Below are positions 40,047 through 55,000 of a stretch of DNA of 64,000 nt, piece after piece (the stretch's first letter is position 1; each line of letters begins with the position of its first letter). The DNA comes from Rhynchopus sp. YZ270_cl-10. Taxonomy: Eukaryota > Euglenozoa > Diplonemea > Diplonemida > Diplonemidae. A program made the translations under genes and the position numbers. The notes beneath the pieces were generated by a model, which was not told the origin of the DNA, did no database searches, and was given only the letters and a program-made list of their open reading frames with translations. The stretch lies in contig OZ037925.1 of the NCBI GenBank assembly GCA_964035575.1, positions 806,001 to 870,000 on the forward strand. Reading direction: 5' to 3'.

Positions 40047-43000
40047 ATGCTCCCTGTAGCAACGCTGCTGGGGGCAGTGCTGGCACGTGTTGCATGCGAC
40101 GAGCAGAGGTATTCTGCAGACTGCGTGAATGCAGGGTGCGTATGGAATGCCATGTGGGCACCAGCACTGTGCAGGGCTGATCCGTGCACGGGGGTGGCCA
40201 GCGAGCAGCGTTGTTTGGCAGTTGTAGAGCCTGTGCCGTTTCCGTGCGCTGCGCCCCTTGGGGACCCAGACTACTGCATGGTGGCAGTGTGTGCATACGA
40301 TGTGGCTGCGGCTGTACCCTGCGCTGTGAAGCCCTGTCTGCCCCTGGACGAGGCGAGCTGCAAGAACAGCGCATCCGCATCCGCGTGCACGTGGAATGTT
40401 CCCCGCGGCGTCGACCCCACCACACAGCCGCCTGCAGCCCAGGCAACGTACTGCATGCACGACGTCTGCCCCAGCCTCAGCCAGCAAGACTGCGGCACCA
40501 CCCCCGGGTGCGAATTCCCCACAAACGGCGTCGCCTGCAGGATGTCCCTATGCGGCGAGTACCGGAACGAAGCAGACTGTGCGCACGACCTGAAGTGCCA
40601 CTGGGATGTGTCGCAGGCAACTGGTGTGTGTGGGGAGACTACCTGCGGGAAGAACACCTACGACGCTGTCTGCAACGCACAATCGACCTGCATGTGGACA
40701 ACCCTCAATGGACAGTCCGCCTGTGTGGCAAAGACCTGCGACAAGTACAACCACCCGGTAAGCCGGTGTGACTGCTCGGAGGACCCTGACTGTGCATGGC
40801 ACGCAACTGGGCCCGTTCCCCACTGCTCCGACCCGAAGTTCAACGCGTGCCCCGACCTGGACATTGCGTTCATACTGGACGGATCTGGTTCGATGCGCAG
40901 GTCGTTCGGACGCCACGCACACGGATTCTACGGGTTGATGGAGATTCTGCGTGACTGGGTGAACATCGTGCCGCTGACGGGGGACGACCACACCGTGGGT
41001 GCGAACGCAGCAGTCAACACGGGTGCGTTCCGTATCACCTTCATGCAGTTCTCAAAGGCAGAGGCAACTCCTGCTGACGACCACCCGACAAACTGCCCCA
41101 TTGGGGCGTGCACGAACGGTCTTCTGTCCGGTAGGAGGGACGAGATTAACGGAGACATTGACTGGCACGAGGCCAACTACCAAGCACAGTGGACGTACGT
41201 GCACGACGCTCTCATGGACGTGGCTGATCACACCTTCCTCCCGACAAGCAGCCCACCCGGGCGCCAGCACATTGTGATCCTGATTGCAGACGGAGGTATC
41301 ACCGACATTGACGGGGACGCGTGCTGTGCCGACAGGTGTGGCAACAACCTCTGTGTCGACAGGAACTGGAAATCCTCGTACCCCGGCATCCTTGACGCGG
41401 CGCAGGCAAAGCTGCGCACCGAGGACGTGACTGTGTTTGGTATCGTGATGCGTCGCTTTGACTACCACACCTTCCAGGACGACAACGCAGAGACGAAGCT
41501 GAAGCCGCTTGTGAGCGAGCCGGTGGAGGACCACTTCATGAACCTGATGCTGGACGAGATCCCAGACTCTGTGCTGAACACCTTCTGTGACCCGAACAGC
41601 AAGTTTGGGAAGCAGGTGGTGGGTTCGGCGACGCCTCTTGGGTGTGGGGCGAAAGGGGTGAGAGCCGACTGCGAGAGCGAGGTTTCATGTGTGTGGGACG
41701 ATGCAAAGTCCGGCTGCGTGGAGTCCGTGTGCTACAAGCTGTGCACCAACGTTAAGTGTAACACGAACCTTCTGTGCGCCTGGAACGCTGGTGCAGACAG
41801 GTGCGACCTGAAACCCCCAGGCTGCGCGGCGAAGGGCCAGACTGACTGCACGAACGACGTCACATGTCTGTGGGACCCGATCTGGGCGGACAGCTGCATT
41901 GAGAACCCGTGTATGCGACACGACGCGAACTACGATACTTGTGTGTCGACAAGTGTGACCTTGCCTGCACCGTGCGACACCACAAACACAAACGTGGACT
42001 TCTGTACCCTTGAGGTGTGCGACCACACGTCGGTGGGCCCGGACTGCGAAGTGAAGAAGTGTATGCAGATCTCGAAGACGACGTGTGAGAACGAGGCTGG
42101 CTGTGCGTGGAACGGACCTGACCCGATGGATGCGTCCGTGTCGCCTTCGGACAAGGTGGTTATGTGCACCCCGATGCTGTGCAGTCACGTTGTTCAGACC
42201 TTATGTGAAAAGGACCTGAGCTGCAAGTGGAATGGACAAGCTTGTGCACCCACTGAGTGTGCTGCGGTCGCAAAGGCATCGGACTGTGCCTACAACGCGA
42301 AGTGCTACTGGGATATGTCTGCCGATGTCCCGCTATGCAGGGAGACTGCATGTGTGGTGCACCAAACTGAACCGCCCTGTGCTGCAGATGACAACTGCAT
42401 GTGGTCGTCTGCAGACAGTGTGTGTGTGCCGAAGACGTGTGATAAGTATTCCACTTCGTGCACGTGTAACACAGATGCGGACTGCGTGTGGCACCACACT
42501 CCAAACGGAGCCTTCTGCACGAGCCGGAAGTTCAACGCGTGCCCTGACCTGGACATTGCGTTCCTGCTGGACGGATCTGGTTCGATGCGCAGGTCGTTCG
42601 GACGCCACGCACACGGATTCTACGGGTTGATGGAGATTCTGCGTGACTGGGTGAACATTCTGCCGCTGACGGGGGACGACCACACCGTGGGTGCGAACGC
42701 AGGGCGTGACAAGGGTTTCCGTATCACCTTCATGCAGTTCTCGAAGGCAGAGGCAACTCCTGCTGAGGACCACCCGGCAAACTGTGCCATTGGGCAGTGC
42801 ACGAGCGGTCTTCTGTCCGGTAGGAGGGACGAGATTAACGGAGACATCGGCTGGCACGAGGACAACTACCAAGCACAGTGGACGTACGTGCACGACGCTC
42901 TCATGGACGTGGCTGATCACACCTTCCTCCCGTCGCAGAGTCCATCTTGGCGTGTGAAGCTTGTGATAATCATAGCAGACGGAGGCATCACGGACATGGA

Positions 43001-46000
43001 TGGCGACGCGTGCTGTGCCGACAGGTGCGGCGGGGGCCTCTGTGTCGACAGGAACTGGAAATCCTCGTACCCCGGCATCCTTGACGCGGCGCAGGCAAAG
43101 CTGCGCACCGAGGACGTGACTGTGTTTGGTATCGTGATGCGTCGCTTTGACTACCACACCTTCCAGGACGACAACGCAGAGACGAAGCTGAAACCGCTTG
43201 TGAGCTCACCCGCTGACACACACTTCATGAACCTGATGCTGGACGAGATTCCTTCTGTGCTGGATGGCCTTTGTGATATTAACAGCAAGTTCGGACAGAG
43301 CGTGGTCCAACCTACGGGCTGTGCCACAAACATGGACCAGAGTCTCTGCATTGCAGACAAATCGTGCATGTGGGACACAAACACCTGCAGAGACAACGCG
43401 TGCTCTGAAAAGTGTGACTCTGCAATCTGCACGTCGGACCCCAGGTGCAGGTGGCAGAATGATGAGTGTGTTTACCAGGTTGGCTGTTTTGGGAAAGACC
43501 AGGCCGCCTGCGAGAACGACAACACCTGCCTGTGGGATCCGATTTGGGGCAACACCTGCATTGAGAACCCATGCGCACCACCCTCAACGGAGACGGACTG
43601 CCGGTCTGTGTCTGTCACAATGCCTGCACCATGCAGCGCACCCAACGGTGACCCAGACTTCTGCGTTCTTGAAGTGTGCCGCTATGACGCGAGCACGATG
43701 CCTGTGTGCGAAGTGAAGAAGTGTATGCAAACATCGAAGACGACGTGCGAGAACGAGGCTGGCTGTGCGTGGAACGGACCTGACCCGATGGATGCGTCCG
43801 TGTCGCCTTCGGACAAGGTGGTTATGTGCACCCCGATGCTGTGCAGTCACGTTGTTCAGTCTTCATGCGATTCGGACGCGGCGTGCAAGTGGAATGGACA
43901 AGCTTGTGCACCCACTGAGTGTGCTGCGGTCTCAAAGGCATCAGACTGTGCCTACAACGCGAAGTGCTACTGGGATATGTCTGCCGATGTCCCGCTATGC
44001 AGGGAGACTGCATGTGTGGTGCACCAAACTGAACAGCCCTGTGCTGCAGATGACAACTGCATGTGGTCGTCTGCAGACAGTGTGTGTGTGCTGAAGACGT
44101 GTGAGCAGTATTCCACTTCGTGCACGTGTAACACAGATGCGGACTGCGTGTGGCACCACACTCCAAACGGAGCCTTCTGCACGAACCGGAAGTTCAACGC
44201 GTGCCCTGACCTGGACATTGCGTTCCTGCTGGACGGGTCTGGCTCGATGCGCAGGTCGTTCGGACGCCACGCACACGGATTCTACGGGTTGATGGAGATT
44301 CTGCGTGACTGGGTGAACATCGTGCCGCTGACGGGGGACGACCACACCGTGGGTGCGAACGCAGGGCGTGACAAGGGTTTCCGTATCACCTTCATGCAGT
44401 TCTCGAAGGCAGAGGCAACTCCTGCTGAGGACCACCCGGCAAACTGTGCCATTGGGCAGTGCACGAGCGGTCTTCTGTCCGGTAGGAGGGACGAGATTAA
44501 CGGAGACATCGGCTGGCACGAGGACAACTACCAAGCACAGTGGACGTACGTGCACGACGCTCTCATGGACGTGGCTGATCACACCTTCCTCCCGTCGCAG
44601 AGTCCATCTTGGCGTGTGAAGCTTGTGATAATCATAGCAGACGGAGGCATCACGGACATGGATGGCGACGCGTGCTGTGCCGACAGGTGCGGTGAGAACC
44701 TGTGTATGGACAAAAAATGGAAGCCTGCGTACCCAGGCATGCTTGACAATGCTCAGCAGAAGCTGCGCTCCGAGGACGTGACTGTGTTTGGTATCGTGAT
44801 GCGTCGCTTTGACTACCACACCTTCCAGGACGACAACGCAGAGACGAAGCTGAAACCGCTTGTGAGCTCACCCGCTGACACACACTTCATGAACCTGATG
44901 CTGGACGAGATTCCTTCTGTGCTGGATGGCCTTTGTGATATTAACAGCAAGTTCGGACAGAGCGTGGTCCAACCTACGGGCTGTGCCACAAACATGGACC
45001 AGAGTCTCTGCATTGCAGACAAATCGTGCATGTGGGACACAAACACCTGCAGAGACAACGCGTGCTCTGAAAAGTGTGACTCTGCAATCTGCACGTCGGA
45101 CCCCAGGTGCAGGTGGCAGAATGATGAGTGTGTTTACCAGGTTGGCTGTTTTGGGAAAGATCAGGTCGCCTGCGAGAACGACAACACCTGCCTGTGGGAT
45201 CCGATTTGGGGCAACACCTGCATTGAGAACCCATGCGCACCACCCTCAATGGAGACGGACTGCCGGTCTGTGTCTGTCACAATGCCTGCACCGTGCAGCG
45301 CACCCAACGGTGACCCAGACTTCTGCGTTCTTGAAGTGTGCCGCTATGACGCGAGCACGATGCCTGTGTGCGAAGTGAAGAAGTGTATGCAAACATCGAA
45401 GACGACGTGCGAGAACGAGGCTGGCTGTGCGTGGAACGGACCTGACCCGATGGATGCGTCCGTGTCGCCTTCGGACAAGGTGGTTATGTGCACCCCGATG
45501 CTGTGCAGTCACGTTGTTCAGTCTTCATGCGACTCGGACGCGGCGTGCAAGTGGGACGGCCAGAAATGTGTGCCCACGGATGAGTGTAAGTCACTCACAC
45601 AGGAAGAGGACTGTGGCAAGAACAACAAATGCCACTGGAACGTGGCCATCCCGAACCCGGTGTGCGAATCAACTGAGTGTGCGCCGATGTGGAGTCAGGC
45701 AAACTGTGAAGCAAGCGACAAGTGCATGTGGTCGTCTGCAGACAGTGTGTGTGTGCCGAAGACGTGTGAGCAGTATTCTACCCCCTGCACGTGTGGGAAT
45801 GATGCCAGCTGTGTGTGGCACGCAGGATCTTCAAGATACTGTATGCACGCGGGGTTCCAAAAGTGCCCCGACTTGGACATCGCGTTCCTGCTGGACGGGT
45901 CTAGTTCGATGCGCAGGTCGTTCGGACGCCACGCACACGGATTCTACGGGTTGATGGAGATTCTGCGTGACTGGGTGAACATCGTGCCGCTGACGGGGGA

Positions 46001-49000
46001 CGACCACACCGTGGGTGCGAACGCAGGGCCTGACAGGGGTTTCCGTATCACCTTCATGCAGTTCTCGAAGGCAGAGGCAACTCCTGCTGAGGACCACCCG
46101 ACAAACTGTGCCATTGGGCAGTGCACGAGCGGTCTTCTGTCCGGTATGAGGTCGGAGCTGCGCGGAGACATCGGCTGGCACGAGGACAACTACCAAGCAC
46201 AGTGGACGTACGTGCACGACGCTCTCATGGACGTGGCTGATCACACCTTCCTCCCGTCGCAGAGTCCATCTTGGCGTGTGAAGCTTGTGATAATCATAGC
46301 AGACGGAGGCATCACCGACATAGCCGGGGATGATGCGTGCTGTGCAGAGAGATGTGGCTACAACCTCTGTGCCGACAGGGACTGGAAGCCTACGTACCCA
46401 GGCATGCTTGACTATGCTCAGCAGAAGCTGCGCTCCGAGGACGTGACTGTGTTTGGTATCGTGATGCGTCGCTTTGACTACCACACCTTCCAGGACGACA
46501 ACGCGCAGACGAGGTTGAAGCCGCTTGTGAGCTCACCCGCTGACACCCACTTCATGAACCTGATGCTGGACGAGATCCCTTCTGTGCTGGATGGCCTTTG
46601 TGATGCAGAACACGGGTTTGCATCCCTGGCGGTGTCGCCAATAATGTGCAGCGACATGGACCAGACGACGTGTGTCCAATACGACGATATGTGTGTGTTT
46701 TCTGCTGCACTGGGACGGTGCACAGATGCACCATGTTACGCGCAGTGCATGGGGCCCTGTCAACTACTGACAACGTGCTTCTGGGATGGACAGATTTGCA
46801 GGGAGGACTATGCGACGCCAGCGCCCTACACGCGCGCACCTCCCACTTGGAGTCCGTCTACACAGCCACCGAGGACAGCGTCTCCTTGGACGTCGATACC
46901 GGCGACTGCAGCACCGCAGACGCCTGCACCCTATACCACTGCGCCGGTGACGCCACTGCCTCCAGTTCCTGCAGAAACGGGTGTGCCTGTTGCTGTGAGC
47001 ATCGTGGACGAATGTCTGACTGAAGCGATCAGCAGAGTGTGCACGGAGCAAGACCAACTGTGCAGGGACCCGGACCTGTCGGTACTGCTTAACTGGGAGT
47101 GTCTGTGTGTTTCACCACTGCAGGTGCAGGTGTCAGCGACGGCCAGTGCGGTTGCGGACTGTGGCTACGACGAGTGCATTGAGGGGGAGATCGTGTGCAG
47201 TGCAGCAGGGCAGCATTGTGTCGACGGGGACAAGACCAGAACAGGAAACTGGGCTTGTGAGTGCATTCCCCCGCAGACAGGCGCCCGAGCAACACTTAGT
47301 CCTGCACAGTGCCAATCCCCGTCAGATCATTGGGTGTGCACAGCGGCAGGCCAGTTCAGTACCCAGGTGTCGTCCGACGAATTTGAGTGCACCTGCATTC
47401 CACCTGCACAATCCGTTGTTGCAGGGCACAACGCTGCTGCTGAGTGCGCACTCGACGAGTGCACAGCGACGTGTGCGACGTGTGCGGACAGCGGCTTCGG
47501 CAATGTGTGCAGCAGCTCGGGGCAGGTCTGTGAGGACATGGACACAAAAGCGTCGAGCCTCCGTGATTGGCGGTGCGTGTGTGTGGCGCCGTACGAAGGT
47601 GTGAGCATGCTGTCCGCTGCAGCGTGCACGCTCAACGAATGTGTGGCAGACTGCCCGACGTGTGCAGGCGGCGTCTGCGCCAGTGCAGGTCAGGTGTGTG
47701 TCGATAGTAGTCTGCACGTCAGCCACGACTGGTTCTGTCTCTGCACAGGCCACACGACCGGTCGGAAGCTGTTGTCCCCTGCAGCATGCGAAGAGGACAG
47801 CTGTGCGATGCACGGCTCTGTGTGCACAGAAGCAGGGCAGGCGTGCTTCAGCGACAAGGATACACCTTGGGGCTGCCGCTGCCCATCCCCCTTGTCGGGT
47901 GTCAGACCTGCCGGAGTGGCCCTCTGCGTCATGGACGAATGCACAGGCGAGAACAAGTTGGTATGCGAAACCTACGGACAGGTCTGCGTCGACTCGAACA
48001 CCACAACCTGGGACAGTTGGGCCTGCCACTGCCCGCCGCCAAGCAGTGGACAACAACGCCTCGGCGCAGCAACGTGCACGTTGGACGAGTGCAGCACTGT
48101 GTGCGCCACGTGCGCACTCACCCAAGGAAGCCTCAGGACGATCTGTGCAGAAGCAGGGCAGACGTGCCACGATCCGTTTCCAACAGTGTCCTCTGTGAAC
48201 GACTGGACGTGCACTTGTGTGAATGGAAGCCCCAGGTCTGCCACCACGGCGGCTGTTGCAACGTGCGCCCCTGGCAAGGATGAGTGCGTCGAGCTGTCGG
48301 GTGCCGTGACATGCGCTCACAAGCCGCCACGCTACACGCAGGACGGGTGTATGTGCAGCTGTGATTGGACGACCACGTTAAGAGACACAAACGGAGATTA
48401 TGTAAGGCTGCCACCTGGACCAGGCTCCACAGAGCCGTGCGCCTCTGGTTGCTGCAACCCTGATTCGGACCCGTCGGGCGAGTGGTGCTACCTATCCAAC
48501 AACGACTACAACTCGAAGAAGCCTCAGTGCAGCACCAGATCTCGTCAGGTCTGCATTTCTGACGGCAGTGTGCCTGTGGACGGAGGCTACCCATCGCGTC
48601 CACAGGTTTCAGGTGTGCTCGGGTCACAGAACAACGTGTGCACAGACGTGGGGCAGCTGTGTGAGGACCCAAACCTGACTGCAGCAGACGACTGGATGTG
48701 CAAATGTGTGCTTCTTCAGGTGGGTGTGCCTGCGCAGCAGCAACCCGCGCAATGTGCTGACGACGAGTGTGCAGCACACGGCCACATCTGCACCACAAAG
48801 GGGCAGACGTGCAAAGACGGCCCCCGCACGAACGACTGGGCGTGCGTGTGCAAGACCAGCGACACGCAGATGGTGGGTGGCGCGGCTGTATGCCCATTTG
48901 ACGAATGCGTTGAAGTGGGTCCGTCATGTGCGACGACCGGCACCACGAACCTGTGCACCGTGGCAGGGCAGACATGCGAGGACCCGGTGCCGACAGCCTT

Positions 49001-52000
49001 TAGTCTGTACGACTGGCGGTGTATATGCCCCGCTCCGAGTCTGGGGTCCAGTGTTGGGGGTGTCGTAGAGATGTGTATGCTGGACGAATGTGTTGTCGCT
49101 TGCGATACGTGTGCAGTCCGTCCGGGGAAGACAATTGACATGTGCACGGAGGTTGGACAGGTGTGCACAGACGTGAACAAGGGTGAGGCACATACCAATG
49201 ACTGGGTGTGCACATGCCCGCCTCCGTCTGGTGGGAAGGCAGTGGCAAATACGGCCAGATGCTTCGAGGATGAGTGCAGTACGGGCGGGAGCGCGACGTG
49301 TGGCACAAACAAGGGGCAGCAGTGCGTGGACCCAGACCAGGTGATAGCGGATGATTGGTTCTGCGTGTGCATAGCGCCTGCCGTTGGGAGCCGACAGGGC
49401 GCTCCTGCTGTGTGCGAGGAGGACGAGTGCAAGACAAACTGGGACATCTGTGCGAAGGCAGGCCAGATCTGCACCGACCCGGACGCAACGACGCCCGGTG
49501 ACTGGGTGTGCGCGTGCATCGCTCCCTCCGTCGGGCTGCCCCAGCAAGGTGGTGCCGACTGCCTCTACCCTGATGTGTGTGCGAGCGGCGGGGACGCGGT
49601 CTGTGCCCAAGCAGGCCAGACCTGTGAGAAAAAGTCTGACACGGAGTTCCAGTGTGTGTGCATCGCCCCATACACCGGCATACCGACAGTACAATTACCC
49701 GCGATCTGCGAACTCGATGAGTGTGAGGCAACATGCGCAACCTGTGAGCAGGATCTGTGTCGCCTGTACGGACAGGAGTGCCAGGACCCAGACAGGACTG
49801 TCAGCAACAACTGGATGTGCATGTGCCTGCCACCCGCAGTAGGCAGATCAGCCACAGGCACGCCTGCTATCTGCCTATTGGATGAGTGTGTGCAGACGTG
49901 TCCCACATGCGCAGGGAATACGTGCGCCATCAAAGGGCAGACCTGCAAGGACATGGACACAAGCCCGCTGCATTTAGTCGACTGGGTGTGCATGTGCCAG
50001 CCACCGTTCCTATCCATGCGCACCGCTGCCGCTGTGCCGGTGTGCACAGCTGACGAATGTCTGCTGCATGCACAGGTGTGCATTGATGCAGAGCAGGTGT
50101 GCGTGGACCCGCAGCCCACCACAGAGGGGGACTGGGAGTGCCGCTGTCTTCCGCCGTATGCAGGGTCCGCAAAGAACGCTCCTGCGGCGGTGTGTATGCT
50201 CAACGAGTGTGTGGCCACGTGCGTGCAGTGTGCGGACTCTGGGAACGGGAACGTGTGTGAGAGTGCCTCGCAAGTTTGTGAGGACCCTGATGTCACTGTC
50301 GCAAGCAACTGGCATTGCAAGTGCAGCGTTGGGAGTGATCGCCAAGACTTGGCCCCTGTGCAGCAGTGTGCGTTGGATGAATGTGCTGCGCAGTGCTCGA
50401 CGTGTGCGGACACGGGTCGCGGGAACGTGTGCGACGCAGTTGGACAGCAGTGCGTGGATGAGAACCAAGCACCGTGGGCTACGCGCGACTGGAGGTGTGT
50501 GTGCCCGCCGCCGTTGCACTTTCTTTCTGCTGTGAGCAGTCCCGCGCAGTGCACTATTGATGAGTGTACTGTTGTTCAGAACGGTGCAGTGGAGCCAACA
50601 GGTCATATCTGCACGAAGGCGGGACAGGTGTGCCGCGACTCTCATCTTTCCACCCTCAACGACTTCGAGTGTGTATGTGCACTTCCCAAGGAGGGTGCCA
50701 AGACGGCTGCAGTGGCAATGTGCACCACCGACGAATGCATCATCCATGGAGATGTGTGCACCCAAGTGGGGCAGGCCTGCGTCGACCCAGACGTGGTGTC
50801 CCCAAACACGTGGGCCTGTGTGTGCCCGCTTCCGTCATACACAGTGCAGGCACGCGGCAGCGCTGCAGCGTGTGCCGTGGACGAGTGCAGAGACCACCGT
50901 TTTGTGTGCGAGGGGGCAAGTCCCGTGCAGCAGTGTGTGGACACCGACCTCTTTACCCTGGACACCTGGGAGTGTCGCTGTGGTGATTCGTTGCCAGGGG
51001 TTGGGGTGAAACAGGCGGCTGTGTGCATACTGGACGAGTGTGAGGCGACATGTACCACATGCGAGCAGGACCTGTGCGGCACCGCCGGACAGACGTGTGT
51101 CGACACGAACCCGAGCCCCGCGAGCCTAGGCGACTGGACGTGCACGTGCCCACCGTCGCCGCCATACGCGTCGATGCAGGCTGCAACGGCACGCGTGGCG
51201 CTGTGCACTGTGGATGAATGCACCGCCGCCGCATTCGTCTGTGAAGCCTCAAATCAGACATGCGTGGACCCGGACACCAGCGTCATAGGTGACTGGCAGT
51301 GCCACTGCCAGGCACCAGCAAGCGGGCAGGCGATGAAAGGGCCCTCCATATGTCTGGTGGATGAATGCAAGACCTCCGGACACGTATGTGCGACACAGGG
51401 ACAGGTGTGTATGGACGAGCACAAGGGGGAATACAGTCTCAACGACTGGGTGTGCCAGTGCCCCCCTCCTGTCCTCACACAAGCACAGGGAGAGCAAAGA
51501 CCCGCAGTGTGTGTGCTGATTGGGGAGTGTGCGGACCCTGTCAACAGCGACGTCTGCACCTCCGCAGGGCAGATGTGCGTTGACCCACAGGTGACGGTCC
51601 TGGGCGACTGGCTGTGTGTTTGCGTGCCCCAAGCGCAAGGTGTGCCTGGGCTCAAGGCTCCCGCAACGTGCCTGCTGGACGAATGCATGGCTACATGCGA
51701 GACATGTGCTGGGGCGACCTGCCGGAACGCTGCGCAGGCATGTGTGGACGACAACAAGGACCCGCTGACAGGGCGCAACTCGTGGGAGTGCCGCTGCGTT
51801 GCACCAGCATCTGGTACACAAGTTGGGGCGGCTGCTGTGTGTGTGGTGGATGAGTGTGATGTGTTCAAGCCGACGTGTGCGGCTGCAGGCCAGCTTTGCC
51901 TTGATGACAACCAAGCCCAGGTGGGCGACTGGCAGTGTGTGTGCAAGGCACCGGAGCAGGGTGCGGCAGTGGCAGGTGTGGCGATGTGTCTCTTGGATGA

Positions 52001-55000
52001 ATGCGACACACACGGGCACGAGTGCGCTGCACGGCAGACCTGCCTTGACCTCAACAGGGACGTCGCATCCCTCCAGGACTGGACATGCCAGTGCAACGCA
52101 CCGTACGCCGGGTCTGCGGCAGCGAAAGCAGCAGTGTGTATGTTGGATGAGTGTGCGCTTTACGGGCATATCTGCACCGGTGCGGGGATGACCTGCGTTG
52201 ACTCCGAGCAAGCGCTGGAGGGCTTCTGGAAGTGCTACTGCGCGCCGCCCAATGAAAAGGTCGCTAAGGACGGGGGCGTCCCTCTGTGCATTGTCGATGA
52301 GTGCCGTTTGCACACTGACCTGTCGGCTGTGTCTGCGGACCAGACAAATGTGTGCGAAGAGAATGGGCAGACCTGCGTCGACCCAAACCGTCTTGACTGG
52401 AGTGTTGGGGACTGGTACTGCCAGTGCCCGACCACGACACAAACCGCCATGGGGCACGTTGCTGTGTGCCTGATTGACGAGTGCGATATTGCGCCAAACT
52501 CGGACGTATGCTCGGCAGTGCAGCAACAGTGTGTGGACGCCAGCTTCGTGACTGTGGATGACTGGGCGTGCAGGTGCGTGCCGCCCTCTGTGGGCACGTC
52601 GTTGCAGGCGGCGGCGGTGTGTGTTGTGGACGAGTGCAGCTCGCATGGTGCGGATTGTCACGCCTACGGGCAGGTCTGTCTTGACCCCGTCCAGACCGGG
52701 GGCAGCCTGGGCGACTGGGAGTGCCGGTGTCCGGAGGGCTTGCCACCCGCGTCGGCAGTGGCGGCAAAGGCCCTGTGCACGCTGCCCAGCGAGTGTGCTC
52801 TCGGGAGTGAAGTGTGTGCCGCACAGGGGCAGACCTGCATGTCCAGCAACCTACCGGGTGCGTGGGCATGCGCCTGCCTCCACCCCGCCACAGGGTCGAC
52901 AGCAGTGGGGCAGGCCGCAACCTGCATCCTCGACGAGTGCACCACCACTTGCGCCACCTGTGCAGGTGACACCTGCGCCCACGCCGGGCAGGGCTGCACA
53001 GACCCGAACACCAACGCAACGTCGCTGGGCGACTGGCTCTGTCTCTGTCCACACAACACAGTGGGGATCCGCACAGGGGCCGCCGTTCCAGTGTGCCAGC
53101 TGGATGAATGTACAGCATCGTGTGCAACCTGTTCACCTGCTGGCTTCTGCGCCAGTGTGGGCTCGTTGTGCCACGACCCAGACACGGATGCTCGCTCCAC
53201 ATCCGACTGGATGTGTATTTGCACGCCTCCTTCGGTCGGAAACGCGACAATGCGTGCCCCGGTGTGTCTTCTTGACGAGTGCAAACAGTATAACTGCGGC
53301 CAGGGACAGACCTGCACCGACCCGGATCGGTCACCCCTGTCACAGAACGATTTTGTGTGTTCGTGTCCGAATGGCCAGACTGGGTATGCAATGGGTGCTT
53401 CTGCGCGGTGCACCGTAGACGAGTGTTCGAACACATGTGCAACCTGTGCAGACAAAGGGTCCGGAAATGTGTGCGAGATAGCAGGGCAACGTTGTGAAGA
53501 TGCCTCCTCAGCAACGCTGGACTGGAGTTGTGTTTGCAATGGTGCGTCCAAGCTGTTGGGGCCTGTTGCATCCTGTGGTATGCCAGCTCATTTTGCATTT
53601 TCAGCACTTTATTTGTGAATACATTTACTAAAAATATTACCCACAGCAACAACTACTGGGCCGACAGCGCTTCCCGATACGTTAATTCCACCGACAGACA
53701 CCCCACGTACGCTCGCACCATCAACGTACTCACCTGACGACACAGCAGCACCACCTGGGCTCACCCTTGCGCCAGTTACAGATGCCCCTGGTCTGACACT
53801 CACACCTGATACGCAGGTGCCGTCCACAACAACACCACGTACGCTCGCACCATCAACGTACTCACCCGATGTTACCAGGGCACCACCTGGGTTCACCCTC
53901 GCGCCAGTTACAGATGCTCCTGGTCGGACACTGTCACCTGACACACAGGTACCATCCACAGCAACACCACGTACGCTCGCACCATCAACGTACTCACCCG
54001 ATGTTACCAAGGCACCACCTGGGTTCACCCTCGCGCCAGTTACAGATGCTCCTGGTCGGACACTCACACCTGATACGCAGGTGCCATCCACAGCAACACC
54101 ACGTACGCTCACACCATCAACGTACTCACCTGATACCACAGTTGCACCACCTGGGCTCACCCGTGCACCCGTGACAGATGCCCCTGGTCGGACACTCACA
54201 CCTGATACGCAGGTACCATCCACAGCAACACCACGTACGCTCGCGCCATCAACGTACTCACCCGATGTTACCAAGGCACCACCTGGGTTCACCCTTGCGC
54301 CAGTTACAGATGCTCCTGGTCGGACACTCACACCTGACACACAGGTACCATCCACAGCAACACCACGTACGCTCGCGCCATCAACGTACTCACCTGATAC
54401 CACAGTTGCACCACCTGGGCTCACCCGTGCACCCGTGACAGATGCCCCTGGTCGGACACTCACACCTGATACGCAGGTACCATCCACAGCAACACCACGT
54501 ACGCTCGCGCCATCAACGTACTCACCCGATGTTACCAAGGCACCACCTGGGTTCACCCTTGCGCCAGTTACAGATGCTCCTGGTCGGACACTCACACCTG
54601 ACACACAGGTACCATCCACAGCAACACCACGTACGCTCGCGCCATCAACGTACTCACCCGATGTTACCAAGGCACCACCTGGGTTCACCCTTGCGCCAGT
54701 TACAGATGCTCCTGGTCGGACACTCTCACCTGACACACAGGTGCCATCCACAGCAACACCACGTACGCTTGCACCATCAACGTACTCACCCGATGCCACA
54801 GTTGCACCAGCTGGGTTCTCCCGTGCACCCGTGACAGATGCCCCTGGTCGGACACTCACACCTGACACACAGGTACCATCCACAGCAACACCACGTACGC
54901 TCGCACCATCAACGTACTCACCTGATACCACAAATGCACCACCTGGGCTCACCCGTGCACCCGTGACAGATGCTCCTGGTCGGACACTGTCACCGGACAC

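Noticed and set aside
41052-53551. Many minus-strand and alternate-frame open frames of 60-470 codons across the giant gene
   Set aside because: They repeat with the 1,662-bp vWA unit and the EGF array and lack independent features; they are shadows of the plus-strand gene.
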